Part shown: positions 10,255 to 25,495 of the stretch, one piece after another
Numbering within the stretch: the stretch's first letter is position 1
How the letters are laid out: the number at the start of each line of letters is the position of its first letter
NCBI RefSeq assembly: GCF_002631185.1
Contig: NZ_PDNU01000003.1
Span: 343,353 to 407,352 of the forward strand
Reading direction: 5' to 3'
Length of the DNA: 64,000 nucleotides
Origin: Teichococcus rhizosphaerae
GTDB taxonomy: Bacteria > Pseudomonadota > Alphaproteobacteria > Acetobacterales > Acetobacteraceae
Notes under the pieces: generated by a model
Database searches by the model: none
What the model was told of the DNA's origin: nothing
The model's input: only the letters and a program-made list of their open reading frames with translations
Made by a program: the position numbers and the translations under genes

Positions 10255-11289
10255 TCAGTTCCAGCCGGCCCGCTGCATGATCTGGAGCGCCTCGGGCGTC
10301 TTGTCGAGATTGCCGGCCGCGTTCACCGGTTCGGCGCGGAACCTGCCCATGGCGGCCAGCGCCGGGTGCAGCGGCGTATCGGCCACCACCGGATATTCCA
10401 TGTTGCCGAGGGCGAAGGCTTCCTGCGCCTTGTGCGTGGTCATGAACTCCAGGAAGCGGATGGCGTTGGCGCGGTTCGGCGCCGACTTCACCAGCCCGCC
10501 GCCCGAGATGTTCACATGCGTGCCGCGGTCGCCCTCGCCCTGGTTGGGGAAGATGACGCCGATGCGCCTGAACAGCGCCTGGTCCTCCGGCTTCTCGGAG
10601 CGGCCGAAATGGCCGAGATAATAGCTGTTGGCGATGGCGAGGCCGCACTGCCCGGAGGGGATGGCGCGGAACTGGTCGCGGTCGCCGCCCTGCGGCGGGC
10701 GGGCGAAATTGGCGACGACGCCGCGCGCCCATTCCTCCGTCTTCTGCGGCCCGTCCGCCATCAGGATCGAGGCGCCAAGGCTGGTGTTGTAGGGATGGGC
10801 GCCGCTGCGCGTGCAGAGCATGCCCTTGAAGCGCGGATCGGCCAGGTCCTCGTAGCGGTCGAGCCCCTCGGGCCGGCCCTTCTCGCGGTCATACATGATC
10901 AGGCGGGCGCGCTGGCTGAAGGCGAACCACAGCCCCTCGGGGTCGCGCAGCGCGGCGGGAACGCGCCCGGCGATCACGGCCGAGCCGTGCGGCGCCAGGA
11001 TGCCGGCCTGCGCGGCACGGGCGAGGCGGGCGGCATCGACGGTCAGGAACACGTCGGCCGGGCTGTTGGCGCCCTCGTTGCGGATGCGCTCGATGAGCTG
11101 GTCCGCCTGCCCCTCGATCAGCCGCACGCGGATGCCCGTCTCCTGCGTGAAGGCCTCGTAGAGGGCGCGGTCGGTGTCGTAGTGGCGGGCCGAGTAGAGG
11201 TTGATCTCCCCCGCATTCTGCGCCCGCGCCGCCACGGGCGCGGACAGGGCGAGCACCGAAAGGGCGGCGAGCATCGTGCGGCGAAGCAT
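10255..11289 (-). CDS. Fe(3+) ABC transporter substrate-binding protein (FbpA/FutA type)
   Basis: A 344-residue periplasmic ferric-iron-binding protein. It has a signal peptide (MLAALSVLALSAPVAARAQ) and then GEINLYSARHYDTD, the usual FbpA/FutA/AfuA beginning. The NSYYLG segment near residue 220 carries the paired tyrosines that coordinate Fe3+ in this family. It would deliver iron to an ABC permease that is not encoded nearby. GAGGA lies eight bases before the ATG. A Fur-like palindrome lies about 50 bases upstream of the start, and a terminator follows, so it is a single-gene unit, probably repressed by iron. Confidence 0.92.
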   Translation of the reverse strand: MLRRTMLAALSVLALSAPVAARAQNAGEINLYSARHYDTDRALYEAFTQETGIRVRLIEGQADQLIERIRNEGANSPADVFLTVDAARLARAAQAGILAPHGSAVIAGRVPAALRDPEGLWFAFSQRARLIMYDREKGRPEGLDRYEDLADPRFKGMLCTRSGAHPYNTSLGASILMADGPQKTEEWARGVVANFARPPQGGDRDQFRAIPSGQCGLAIANSYYLGHFGRSEKPEDQALFRRIGVIFPNQGEGDRGTHVNISGGGLVKSAPNRANAIRFLEFMTTHKAQEAFALGNMEYPVVADTPLHPALAAMGRFRAEPVNAAGNLDKTPEALQIMQRAGWN

Positions 11290-11337
11290 GGCATGTCCTC
11301 GTTCTGGCGGGCTTTTGGTGGGGATGCTTATTGGAAC

Positions 11338-11352
11338 TGAGAACGCTTCGCA
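11338..11352 (-). promoter_or_regulatory. Possible Fur-type iron box
   Basis: TGAGAACGCTTCGCA is an imperfect 6-3-6 inverted repeat (five of six positions pair) that resembles the TGAGAAT/ATTCTCA core of Fur sites. It lies 49 bases upstream of the ATG of the iron-binding protein gene, where a repressor would act. Confidence 0.35.
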
Positions 11353-11421
11353 AGAAAATCCGGCGCCAGGGCCAGGAAGTGTTTTCCCGGCCCTGGCTCG
11401 TTCCGCATGGGCGGCCCCGCC

Positions 11422-14106
11422 TCAACCTGTGGCGCGCAGCACCCGCAGCGGGAGCGGATTGCCCGCGAGGGGCAGCGTGCCGCCGGCGGGCAGGGTGGCG
11501 CCCGTCAGCAGGCAGTGCCAGGAGCGCGCGGAAAGCTCCGCGGGCAGCACCAGGCGCGTGTCGCTCCAGGCCGTGTCGGGCACGGAAAGCGTCTCGGCAT
11601 GGCCGAGCAGCGGCACGGCCAGGCGCGGCACCGCCACCAGCAGGGCCTCGCCCGCCTCCTGGCGCAGGAAGGCCAGCATGGCGTCCGCCTGGCGGCCCTC
11701 CAGCCGCAGCGGAACATAGTGCCCGCCGGTGAACAGCGACGGCGCCTCGGCCCGCGCCAGCAGCAGCCGGTGGATCAGCGCCTGCTTCACCGCGCCCGAG
11801 GACCAGTCGGCCAGGAGGCCGAGTGGCTCCGCGCCCCGCTCCAGCGCGGCGCGGCGGGCGGCGTAGTCCACGGGGCGGCGGTTGTCCGGGTCCACCAGGG
11901 ATTCGTCCCAGAACTCGGCACCCTGGTAGAGGTCCGGCACGCCCGGGCAGGTCATGCGCAGGGTGGTCTGCGCCAGGCTCTTCAGCGCCCCGGGCAGGGC
12001 GATGCGCGCGGCGAGGCCCTGCAGCCCGGTGGCCAGGGCGGGGCGCGCCGAGACATCCAGCACGCCGCGCAGGAAGCCGGCGGTGGCGGCCTCATAGGCC
12101 TCGTCCGGCATCGCCCAGCCGGAGCGGCGCTTGGCCTCGCGCATCGCCTTCTGGAGCCAGCCGGACAGCCGCTCCACCCAGGCATCGACGCCGGCGCGGT
12201 CCGTCACCGGCAGGCCCAGCGGCCAGGAGGCGACGACCATCTGCAACAGCATCACCGCGTCGCCCGGCGAGGGGGCGGGCCCCTCGGGCAGCGCCTGCAC
12301 CAGCTCCCGGCTCTCGGCCAGGAAGCCGCGCAGCGCGGCGGCCCATTCATCCGGGATCTCGGACAGCACGGCGAGGCGCATCCGCACATCCTCGCCACGC
12401 TTGTGGTCATGCGTGGCGGTGGCGAGCAGCGCGCCCGGCCAGTCCGTGGCGCGGGCGGCCATGAGCGCGTGGAAGCCCTCCGGCGGCAGCGCGAACTGGC
12501 CGGGATTGGAGCCCACCTCGTTGCGCGAGAGCAGCCGGCCATAGCGGTAGAAGGCCGTGTCCTCCACCGACTTGGCGGCGGTGGGGGAGGAAAGCTGCTG
12601 GAAGCGGGTGCGGGCCACCAGCAGGGCGCGGCGGGCCTCGCCGGCCGAGCGCTCCCGCACCGGCTCCTCCGCCAGCCAGTAGAGCAGGTGGCTCAGCACG
12701 ACGTGGTCGGTGGTCCGCAGGCTGGCGCGGGCGGCATCGGCCGCCTGCCGCAGCACCGCCACGTCCTGCGCCGTGGGCGCGCCGTTGCGGACATAGACGC
12801 GGTAGACCGGGAAATGCACCAGAAGCTGCGCCAGCACGCGGCGGATGGCGTTGAAGGAGAAGTCGCGCGAGCGGAGATGGCCGCGCGCCAGGTGGTGGAA
12901 GGCGCGGGCGCAGCCATCCAGCTCGGCGGCGAGGTTGTCGCGCAGGATCTGCTTGCGGGCCTGGATCTCCTCGGCGTGGAAATCCGCCTCGCTGCCGCTG
13001 GTCTCGCGCCACAGGGCGGAAAGCGGCGCCTCGCCGGCCGGGTCGTGCAGCACGGCCGAGACCTGGTCCATGAAGTCGTAGCCGGTGGTGCCGTCGGTCT
13101 TCCACCGCGTCTCCAGCGGCTCGCCGGGCGCCAGGATCTTCTCGATCAGGATGTAGGGCGGCCCGGCGGGAGCCTCGGCCGGGCGGCGATGGGCGATGGC
13201 CTCCATGCGGCGGCGCAGCTTGCGGCAATAGCCACCCGGATCGGCCAGCCCGTCCACATGGTCGATGCGCACGCCGTCGATCAGCCCCTCGGCGTAGAGG
13301 CGCAGGATCAGCGCGTGCGTCGCGTCGAACACCGCCGGCTCCTCGGCGCGCAGGCCGGCCAGGCCGGTGACGTCGAAGAAGCGGCGCCAGTTGATCTCGT
13401 CCGTCGCGGTGCGCCACCAGGCGAGGCGGTAGTTCTGCCGCTCCAGCAGCGCGTGCAGCCGCGCGGCGCCCGTCAGGCTCTTCGGATCGTGTCCGGCGAG
13501 GCCCTCCGGGTCGTCGAGGATGGCCTCCGCATCGCGCGGCGCGATGGGGAAGCGGTTGTCGAAATAGGCGACGGACAGGCCCGTCGGGCCGTCCTTCACC
13601 AGGGTCAGCTCGCCCTCGGCCAGCGCCTCCCCATAGGGGCGGCCGAGGAAGGGGGCCAGCATGCGTCCCTTCAGCGAAGGGTCGTCGGAATTCCAGTCGA
13701 TGTCGAAGAAGCGGGCGTAGTCGCTCTCCTGCCCCTTTGCCAGCACGTCCTGCCACCAGGCATTGTGCGGGCCGTCCACGCCCATGTGGTTGGGCACGAT
13801 GTCGAGCAGCAGCCCCATGCCCTCGGCGCGCAGCGCGGCCACCAGGCGGCGCAGCGCCGGCTCGCCCCCCAGCGCCGGGTTGACCGCGTCATGCGCGGTG
13901 ATGTCGTAGCCATGGGTGGAGCCGGGCGCGGCCGGCAGCAGGGGCGAGGCGTAGAGATGGCTCACCCCCAGCCGCGACAGGTAGGGGACGATGGCCACCG
14001 CGTCGTCCAGCGTGAACTCCGCATGGAACTGGATGCGGTAGGTGGCGCGGGGCCGGGTGGCGGCGGGGGTGGCGTTGGCGGCCGGGTGGGGCTGCGCGTG
14101 GCTCAT
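11422..14106 (-). CDS. treY: Malto-oligosyltrehalose synthase
   Basis: An 894-residue GH13 enzyme that turns the reducing-end maltose of a malto-oligosaccharide into a trehalosyl group. It begins with TYRIQFHAEFTLDDA, the standard TreY opening. The four GH13 regions are present: DIVPNHMGVDG, the nucleophile Asp in GVRIDHVDGLADP, the acid/base Glu in ILIEKILAPGE and the third carboxylate in TATHDHKRGED. It overlaps malQ by four bases (ATGA). Last gene of the operon. TreZ, two genes upstream, would release trehalose from its product. Cytoplasmic. Confidence 0.95.
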   Translation of the reverse strand: MSHAQPHPAANATPAATRPRATYRIQFHAEFTLDDAVAIVPYLSRLGVSHLYASPLLPAAPGSTHGYDITAHDAVNPALGGEPALRRLVAALRAEGMGLLLDIVPNHMGVDGPHNAWWQDVLAKGQESDYARFFDIDWNSDDPSLKGRMLAPFLGRPYGEALAEGELTLVKDGPTGLSVAYFDNRFPIAPRDAEAILDDPEGLAGHDPKSLTGAARLHALLERQNYRLAWWRTATDEINWRRFFDVTGLAGLRAEEPAVFDATHALILRLYAEGLIDGVRIDHVDGLADPGGYCRKLRRRMEAIAHRRPAEAPAGPPYILIEKILAPGEPLETRWKTDGTTGYDFMDQVSAVLHDPAGEAPLSALWRETSGSEADFHAEEIQARKQILRDNLAAELDGCARAFHHLARGHLRSRDFSFNAIRRVLAQLLVHFPVYRVYVRNGAPTAQDVAVLRQAADAARASLRTTDHVVLSHLLYWLAEEPVRERSAGEARRALLVARTRFQQLSSPTAAKSVEDTAFYRYGRLLSRNEVGSNPGQFALPPEGFHALMAARATDWPGALLATATHDHKRGEDVRMRLAVLSEIPDEWAAALRGFLAESRELVQALPEGPAPSPGDAVMLLQMVVASWPLGLPVTDRAGVDAWVERLSGWLQKAMREAKRRSGWAMPDEAYEAATAGFLRGVLDVSARPALATGLQGLAARIALPGALKSLAQTTLRMTCPGVPDLYQGAEFWDESLVDPDNRRPVDYAARRAALERGAEPLGLLADWSSGAVKQALIHRLLLARAEAPSLFTGGHYVPLRLEGRQADAMLAFLRQEAGEALLVAVPRLAVPLLGHAETLSVPDTAWSDTRLVLPAELSARSWHCLLTGATLPAGGTLPLAGNPLPLRVLRATG

Positions 14107-16145
14107 GGGGCTCTCCGCGCCCGGGCGAGGCCGCGCAGGCGCTGTTCAATCGCGGGGTCGTGGAAAAGGCGCTCCACCGGCGGGTCCAGCCGGCGCCGCC
14201 AGTTGGGGTGCTCATCGGTGGTGCCGGGCATGTTGGGCTGCTCCACCGCCGCCACGGCATCCTCCAGCGGCAGCAGCGCCAGGGCGCAGCGGGCGCGGCC
14301 GACATAGGCGGCGGCGGCATCGGCCACGCGCGCGGCCTCTTCCGGAGCGGGCATCGGCCCCTCGGCCACGCCCGCCTTGCGGAAGGCGGCCCACAGCTTC
14401 GGGCGCTCCTCCCGGCGGGTTTCCGCCTGGCCTTCCAGCGTGGTGCCGAGCGTCTCGCGCCAGAGCAGGTCGCGCCCCTCCCACCAGCCCGCCACCGTCG
14501 GCAGGTCGTGTGTGGAGGTCATGGCGACGGCCTCGCGGCTCCAGCGGGAGGGCTCCTTGAAGCCCTTGCCGGCCTGCTCGAACCACATCACCCGCATGCC
14601 GGCGATGCCGCTCTTCTGCATCCTTGGCCGGAAGCCCTCCGGCACCGTGCCGAGATCCTCGCCGATGGCGATGGCGCGGTGGCGGTGCGATTCCAGCGCC
14701 ACCAGCCGCAGCATGTCCTCCAGCGGGTAGCGCAGGTAGCAGCCGCTCGCCGGCCCGCCGCCCTGCGGCACCAGCCACAGCCGGCGCAGCCCCAGCACAT
14801 GGTCGAGCCGCACCCCGCCCGCGTTGCGGAAGGCGGCGGCGAGCATCTCGCGGAAGGCGGCGAAGCCGTTGGCCGCCAGCCCGTGTGGCGAATAGGTGGT
14901 GATGCCCCAGCTCTGCCCCTGCGCGTTGAAGATGTCCGGCGGCGCGCCGATCTCGACGCCGGACAGGAACTCGGTCTGCCGCGCCCAGGCATCGGCGCCG
15001 CCGCCATCGACGCCGATGGCGAGGTCGGCGATCAGGCCGATGCGCGCGCCATTCTCGCGCGCCGCCCGCTGCGCGGCGGACAGCCCGCGATCGGCGAGGA
15101 ACTGCGCGAAGGCGTGGAAGGCCACCGCCTCGGCATTCGCCTCGGCGAAGGCGGCGACCTCGGGGCTGTCCGGGTCGCGCAGCGCGGCGGGCCAGTCGCG
15201 CCAGTGCCAGCGGGCGGGGTCGGCGGCGAGCTGGGCGGCATGCAGCGCCTCGAAGCGGGCATGGCGGGTGAGGGATGTGCCGCCCCCGGCCAGGAACCGC
15301 TCGAAGGCGGCATGCGCCTCGCTGCGCGGCGCCTCGCGGAAGGCGCGGTGGAGCTGCCGCAGCCGGGCCAGCCGGGCCTTCGCCACGGCGGGCCACTCCA
15401 CCATCGGCAGCGCCTCCAGCCGCGCCCATTCCGCCGCAAGCCCGGCGCCGAAGGGCGGCAGGGCCGGCAGCAGGTCCTCGCCATCGGCGTGGCGCACGTC
15501 GAGCCAGAGGCGGCTTGACGGCGCGTAGGGGCTGCTGCGGCTCGGGTCGGCGCTGAACTGCGCGTGCACGGGGGAGATGGCGATGGCATCCGCGCCCTGC
15601 GCGGCCGCCGCCGCGGCGAAGGCGCACAACGCGGCATAGTCGCCGACGCCGCCATCGCCCGTGCGCTTGAGCGAATAGAGCTGCACCGCCAGCCCCCAGG
15701 CCGCCTGACCCTCGCAGGCATCCTCGATGCGGTGGCCATGGGCGGGAGCCACAGCAAGGGTGAGGGCGTGGCCGGACAGCTCCAGCGTGTAGTAGCCGGG
15801 CAGGGCAGGGGCGGTGAGGCGGGCGCCGCCCGGCGCGGCCTCGGCCATGCCTTCCACCTGCGTGCCGTCCTCGGCGGTCAGGCTGTAGCGGCCGGGCGGC
15901 AGCGCCAGGCGGATGTCGATGCCGGGCTCGGCGGTGCGCAGCGGCGGCAGGGCGCGGCTGGCCTCGCGGAAGCGCGCGGTGCTGTCGCGCAGCGCGCCCG
16001 CGCCATTGGCCGGCAGGCCGAGCGCGCCGAGCACGCTGCGCAGCGTCTCGGGCGTGGTCTGCTGCCTGCGGCCATTGGCGTCCTCCCAGTCGATCATCAG
16101 CCCGACGGCACGGGCCAGGCGCCGCAGGGCCAGATCGTCGCTCAT
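14103..16145 (-). CDS. malQ: 4-alpha-glucanotransferase (amylomaltase)
   Basis: A 680-residue GH77 enzyme that transfers malto-oligosyl units between glucans. It has an N-terminal extension with its own beta domain, as in E. coli MalQ (694 residues), then the GH77 core. Active-site stretches are GVRLDHVLGL (nucleophile Asp), AIGEDLGTVP (acid/base Glu) and TSTHDLPT (third Asp). In this operon it would even out chain lengths so that TreY gets suitable substrates and GlgX remnants are recycled. It overlaps treZ and treY by four bases on either side, so translation is coupled. Confidence 0.95.
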   Translation of the reverse strand: MSDDLALRRLARAVGLMIDWEDANGRRQQTTPETLRSVLGALGLPANGAGALRDSTARFREASRALPPLRTAEPGIDIRLALPPGRYSLTAEDGTQVEGMAEAAPGGARLTAPALPGYYTLELSGHALTLAVAPAHGHRIEDACEGQAAWGLAVQLYSLKRTGDGGVGDYAALCAFAAAAAAQGADAIAISPVHAQFSADPSRSSPYAPSSRLWLDVRHADGEDLLPALPPFGAGLAAEWARLEALPMVEWPAVAKARLARLRQLHRAFREAPRSEAHAAFERFLAGGGTSLTRHARFEALHAAQLAADPARWHWRDWPAALRDPDSPEVAAFAEANAEAVAFHAFAQFLADRGLSAAQRAARENGARIGLIADLAIGVDGGGADAWARQTEFLSGVEIGAPPDIFNAQGQSWGITTYSPHGLAANGFAAFREMLAAAFRNAGGVRLDHVLGLRRLWLVPQGGGPASGCYLRYPLEDMLRLVALESHRHRAIAIGEDLGTVPEGFRPRMQKSGIAGMRVMWFEQAGKGFKEPSRWSREAVAMTSTHDLPTVAGWWEGRDLLWRETLGTTLEGQAETRREERPKLWAAFRKAGVAEGPMPAPEEAARVADAAAAYVGRARCALALLPLEDAVAAVEQPNMPGTTDEHPNWRRRLDPPVERLFHDPAIEQRLRGLARARRAP

Positions 16146-17923
16146 GCCGCGGGCTCCTGCAGCCAGGCGATGGCGGCGCGCGGGCCGATGCCGTTCTCGG
16201 CCACGGCCGCGCCCAGGCCGGGCAGGGATTCCGCCAGCAGCGTGCCCGGGCCGGGCTGGACGGGAATGGCCGTGTCGCCGAACTGCGCCAGGATGGTCAG
16301 CAGCGAGCCGTCGCCCAGCCTCCACTGCGCCCGCACGCCCTGCGTGCCCAGCGCCTCGGCGCCGACCGCCCGGGCCTCGGCCAGGTGTGGGGCGAGGCGG
16401 CGGGCGCGCAGCCGCAGCAGGTCCGTCACGAAGCGCTCCGCCTCGGCCTGGGCCGGCTTGTCGCGCTCGGACAGGTCGAGGCGGCTGGCCTCGAAGGTGC
16501 CGGGGGCGTTGGGGTCGGGGATGCGCTCGCGCTTCTCCGGGTCGGCAAAGGCGGCGAACTTGGCGAATTCCTTGCGCCGCCCCTCGCGCACCGCCTTTGC
16601 CAGATCCTCCGAGGGGAAGCCGGTGAAGAACAGGAAGGGACGCTCGGAGAAGAACTCGTCGCCCATGAACAGCATCGGCACGAAGGGGGAGAGCAGCTTC
16701 AGCAGCAGCGCGGCGCGCACCCCGTCGGAGGGTGCGAGGCTGTGGATGCGGTCGCCGAAGGCGCGGTTGCCCACCTGGTCGTGGTTCTGCAGCGCGTTGA
16801 CGAAGGCGGAAGGCGGCAGGTGGCCGCTCGGCTTGCCGCGCGCATGGCCGAGATTGGCGGAAACCTCGCCCTGATAGACGAAGCCCTCCGCCAGCGAGCG
16901 CGCCAGATGCTCGGCCGGGCGGTCGGCGTAGTCGGCGTAGTAGGCGTCCTTCTCGCCGGTCAGCAGCACGTGCAGGCAGTGATGCGCGTCGTCGTTCCAC
17001 TGGGCGTCGAAGGCGCTCTCCAGCAGCGTGGCGTCGTTGTTCTCGTTCTCCAGCACCAGGTAGACGCGCCGGCTGCCACAGGCCTCCCGCACGCGGCGGG
17101 ACAGCTCGGGCAGGAAGGTGTCGTCCGGAATGGCATGCACCGCATCGAGCCGCAGCCCGTCGAAACGGTATTCGGTGAGCCAGAAGATGGCGTTCTCGAT
17201 GAAGAAATCCCGCACCGGCTTCTCGCGGAAGTCGATGGCGTCGCCCCAGGGCGTCCTGATGTCCTTGCGGAAGAAGTCGGGCGCGATGGCGTGCCAATAG
17301 TTCCCGGCCGGGCCGAAATGGTTGTAGACCACGTCCAGCATCACGGCGAGGCCGTGGCCATGCGCGGCGTCCACCAGCGCCTTGAGGTCGTCCGGCGTGC
17401 CATAGGTCTCGTCCGGCGCATAGGGCAGCACGCCGTCATAGCCCCAGTTGCGGCTCCCGGCGAAGTCGTTCACCGGCATCAGCTCGATGGTGTTGACGCC
17501 GAGCGCGGCGAGGCGCGGCAGGTGCCCGACCAGCCCGCGGAAGCCGCCCATGGCGCCGGCGTGCAGCTCGTACACCACGCTCTGCGGCCAGGGATGGGTG
17601 CGCCAGTCGCCATGCTTCCAGCGATAGGCATGGTGGTCCACCACCACGCTCCAGCCATCCACGTCCCCATCCTGCGCGTGGGAGGCGGGATCGGGCACGG
17701 TGGGGCCGTTGCCCAGGGCGTAGCGGTAGCGGGTGCCGGGCGCGGCCGCCGCCTCGCATTCCCACCAGCCACCGGCGGTGGCCTGCATGGCGACGGGCTC
17801 GGCATCGCGCCGTTGCAGCGTGACGCCCGGCTGCCCTGGCGCCCAGAGACGGAACCCGGTCCGGCTGGAACCGCCCTTGCCCTTGGCGTCAGGCGAGGGC
17901 CCGTAGGAGAAGCGTCGCGTCAT
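16142..17923 (-). CDS. treZ: Malto-oligosyltrehalose trehalohydrolase
   Basis: A 593-residue GH13 enzyme that cuts trehalose from the maltooligosyl-trehalose made by TreY. It has an N-terminal CBM48-like beta domain (GFRLWAPGQ), then the barrel with DVVYNHFGPAGNYW, the nucleophile in FDGLRLDAVHAI, the acid/base Glu in LVLENENND and the Asp in NHDQVGNRA. Start ATG at 17923 overlaps the glgX stop by four bases. With treY in the same operon the full TreY-TreZ route from glucan to trehalose is present. Confidence 0.95.
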   Translation of the reverse strand: MTRRFSYGPSPDAKGKGGSSRTGFRLWAPGQPGVTLQRRDAEPVAMQATAGGWWECEAAAAPGTRYRYALGNGPTVPDPASHAQDGDVDGWSVVVDHHAYRWKHGDWRTHPWPQSVVYELHAGAMGGFRGLVGHLPRLAALGVNTIELMPVNDFAGSRNWGYDGVLPYAPDETYGTPDDLKALVDAAHGHGLAVMLDVVYNHFGPAGNYWHAIAPDFFRKDIRTPWGDAIDFREKPVRDFFIENAIFWLTEYRFDGLRLDAVHAIPDDTFLPELSRRVREACGSRRVYLVLENENNDATLLESAFDAQWNDDAHHCLHVLLTGEKDAYYADYADRPAEHLARSLAEGFVYQGEVSANLGHARGKPSGHLPPSAFVNALQNHDQVGNRAFGDRIHSLAPSDGVRAALLLKLLSPFVPMLFMGDEFFSERPFLFFTGFPSEDLAKAVREGRRKEFAKFAAFADPEKRERIPDPNAPGTFEASRLDLSERDKPAQAEAERFVTDLLRLRARRLAPHLAEARAVGAEALGTQGVRAQWRLGDGSLLTILAQFGDTAIPVQPGPGTLLAESLPGLGAAVAENGIGPRAAIAWLQEPAA

Positions 17924-20034
17924 CCGGAGATATCCTCAAGGGGCGGTAGTGCCACCAGCAGACGGGCGGAACGTGCGGCCAGACGCAGGGTTGCGCCGGC
18001 CACCGGGTGGCCCGGCGCTTCCGGGTCCGTCGTGTCGAGGACGGAAACCCAGGCCAGGGCGGGGGCGGGCAGCGTCGCCACCCGGTCGCGCTCGGAGGCG
18101 TTCAGCAGCAGCAGCGTGACCTCGACGCCCCCCGCCTCGGCCGCGCCGGCGCGCCGCAGTTGCAGGACGCGGCCCTCCGGGTCGTTCCACCGCTCCGGCG
18201 TCATCAGCGTGCCGTCCGCGTCGAACCAGGCGGTGTCGGGCAGGCCCGGGAGGGGCTCGGTCACGCCGTGGCGGAAGACGGGGCTGCGCAGCGTCGGGTG
18301 CTGGCGGCGCAGCGCGGCCAGGCGGGCGACGAAGGCCGCGAGCTTCCGCCCCTCGGGCGCCGCGGCCAGGCTCCAGTCCAGCCAGGAGGTCTCGTTGTCC
18401 TGGCAATAGGCATTGTTGTTGCCGTGCTGGGTGCGGCCGAACTCGTCGCCGCCGAGCAGCATTGGCGTGCCATGCGCGGCGAACAGCGTGAGCAGCATGG
18501 CCCGCTTCAGCCGGCGGCGCAGCGACAGGATGTCGGGGTCGTCGGTCGCGCCCTCGGCGCCCCAGTTGGCGCTGAAGTTCTCGCCATGCCCGTCGCGGTT
18601 GCCCTCGCCATTGGCCTCGTTGTGGCGCTCCTCGTGGCTGACGAGGTCCTCCAGCGTGAAGCCGTCATGCGCGGCGACGAAGTTGACCGAGGCCCAGGGG
18701 CGGCGCCGGCGGCGCTCGAACAGGTCCCCCGAGCCGGAAAGGCGCGCGGCGAGATCGGGGCGGAGCCCCGCATCGCCGCGCCAGAAGCGGCGGACGCCGT
18801 CGCGGAAGCGGTCGTTCCATTCGGAGAAGCCGGGCGGGTGGTTGCCGAGCTGGTAGCCGCCGGGCCCGAGATCCCAGGGCTCGGCGATCAGCTTCAGGCG
18901 GGACAGCACCGGATCCTGCCGGATGGCGTCGAAGAAGCCGGAGCCCGGGTCGAAGCCATGCGCCTCGCGCCCGAGCGTGCTGCACAGGTCGAAGCGGAAG
19001 CCATCGACATGAAAGGCGGTGGCCCAGTGGCGCAGGCTGTCCATCACCATCTGCAGCACGCGGGGGTGCGAGAGGTTGACCGTGTTGCCGCAGCCCGTCT
19101 CGTCGATGTAGCGCCGCTCCTCCCCCGGCTGCAGGCGGTAGTAGCTGGCATTGTCGAGGCCGCGCCAGGAGAGGGTGGGACCGAGCCCATCGCCCTCGCA
19201 GGTGTGGTTGTAGACCACGTCGAGGATCACCTCGATGCCGGCGGCGTGCAGGCGGCGGATGGCCACGCGGATCTCGTCCAGCCCGCCGCTGGCGAGATAG
19301 CCCGGCTCCGGCGCGAAATAGGAGAGGGGGGAGTAGCCCCAGTAGTTGCGCAGCCGCCGCTCCACCAGGAAGCGGTCCTGCAGGAAGGCCTGCACGGGCA
19401 GCAGCTCCACCGCCGTGACGCCGAGCCGCAGCAGGTGCTCGATCACCGGCGGGCTGGCCAGCGCCGCGAAGGTGCCCCGCTCGCGCGGCGCCAGGTCGTC
19501 CCGCCGCATGGTCAGGCCGCGCAGATGTGTCTCGTAGATGACGGTGCGGTCCCATGGCACGTTGGGCGGGCGGTCATCGCCCCAGTTGAAGACATCGTCC
19601 ACCACCACGCCCTTGGGCATGGCGGCGGCGCTGTCCCGCCGGTCGAAGCTGAGATCGGTGCGGCCGGGACCGTGGCGGTGGCCGAACAGCGCATCCGACC
19701 AGCGCAGCGCGCCGGAGATCTGCCGCGCATAGGGGTCGAGCAGCAGCTTGTTGGGGTTGAAGCGGTGGCCCTGCTCCGGCTGGTAGGGGCCGTGCGCGCG
19801 GTAGCCATAGACCAGGCCGGGGCGCGCCTCGGGGAGGTAGCCGTGCCACACCTCGTCCGTGCATTCGGGCAGGTCGAGGCGCGCCACCTCCTTGCGGCCC
19901 GAGGGGTCGAACAGGCAAAGCTCCACCCGGGCCGCATGCGCGGAGAAGACGGCGAAGTTGATCCCCAGCCCGTCCCAGGTGGCGCCGAGCGGGGCGGGCC
20001 GGCCCGGCAGCAGCCAGTCGGGGAGCAGGGGCAA
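17920..20034 (-). CDS. glgX: Glycogen debranching enzyme GlgX (isoamylase type)
   Basis: A 704-residue GH13 debranching enzyme with an N-terminal CBM48-like domain. It hydrolyses alpha-1,6 branch points and yields linear malto-oligosaccharides. Key stretches: DVVYNHTCEGD, the nucleophile in VDGFRFDLCS, the acid/base Glu in LIAEPWDLGPGGYQLG, and AAHDGFTLEDLV. The start codon appears to be TTG at 20034: GGAGGAG, lying across the glgB stop, is seven bases upstream and no ATG fits. The products feed MalQ and TreY downstream in the operon. Confidence 0.94.
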   Translation of the reverse strand: MPLLPDWLLPGRPAPLGATWDGLGINFAVFSAHAARVELCLFDPSGRKEVARLDLPECTDEVWHGYLPEARPGLVYGYRAHGPYQPEQGHRFNPNKLLLDPYARQISGALRWSDALFGHRHGPGRTDLSFDRRDSAAAMPKGVVVDDVFNWGDDRPPNVPWDRTVIYETHLRGLTMRRDDLAPRERGTFAALASPPVIEHLLRLGVTAVELLPVQAFLQDRFLVERRLRNYWGYSPLSYFAPEPGYLASGGLDEIRVAIRRLHAAGIEVILDVVYNHTCEGDGLGPTLSWRGLDNASYYRLQPGEERRYIDETGCGNTVNLSHPRVLQMVMDSLRHWATAFHVDGFRFDLCSTLGREAHGFDPGSGFFDAIRQDPVLSRLKLIAEPWDLGPGGYQLGNHPPGFSEWNDRFRDGVRRFWRGDAGLRPDLAARLSGSGDLFERRRRRPWASVNFVAAHDGFTLEDLVSHEERHNEANGEGNRDGHGENFSANWGAEGATDDPDILSLRRRLKRAMLLTLFAAHGTPMLLGGDEFGRTQHGNNNAYCQDNETSWLDWSLAAAPEGRKLAAFVARLAALRRQHPTLRSPVFRHGVTEPLPGLPDTAWFDADGTLMTPERWNDPEGRVLQLRRAGAAEAGGVEVTLLLLNASERDRVATLPAPALAWVSVLDTTDPEAPGHPVAGATLRLAARSARLLVALPPLEDISG

Positions 20035-20038
20035 GGGA

Positions 20039-22207
<2,169 letters not shown>

Positions 22208-22210
22208 GCG

Positions 22211-25492
<3,282 letters not shown>

Positions 25493-25495
25493 GGA

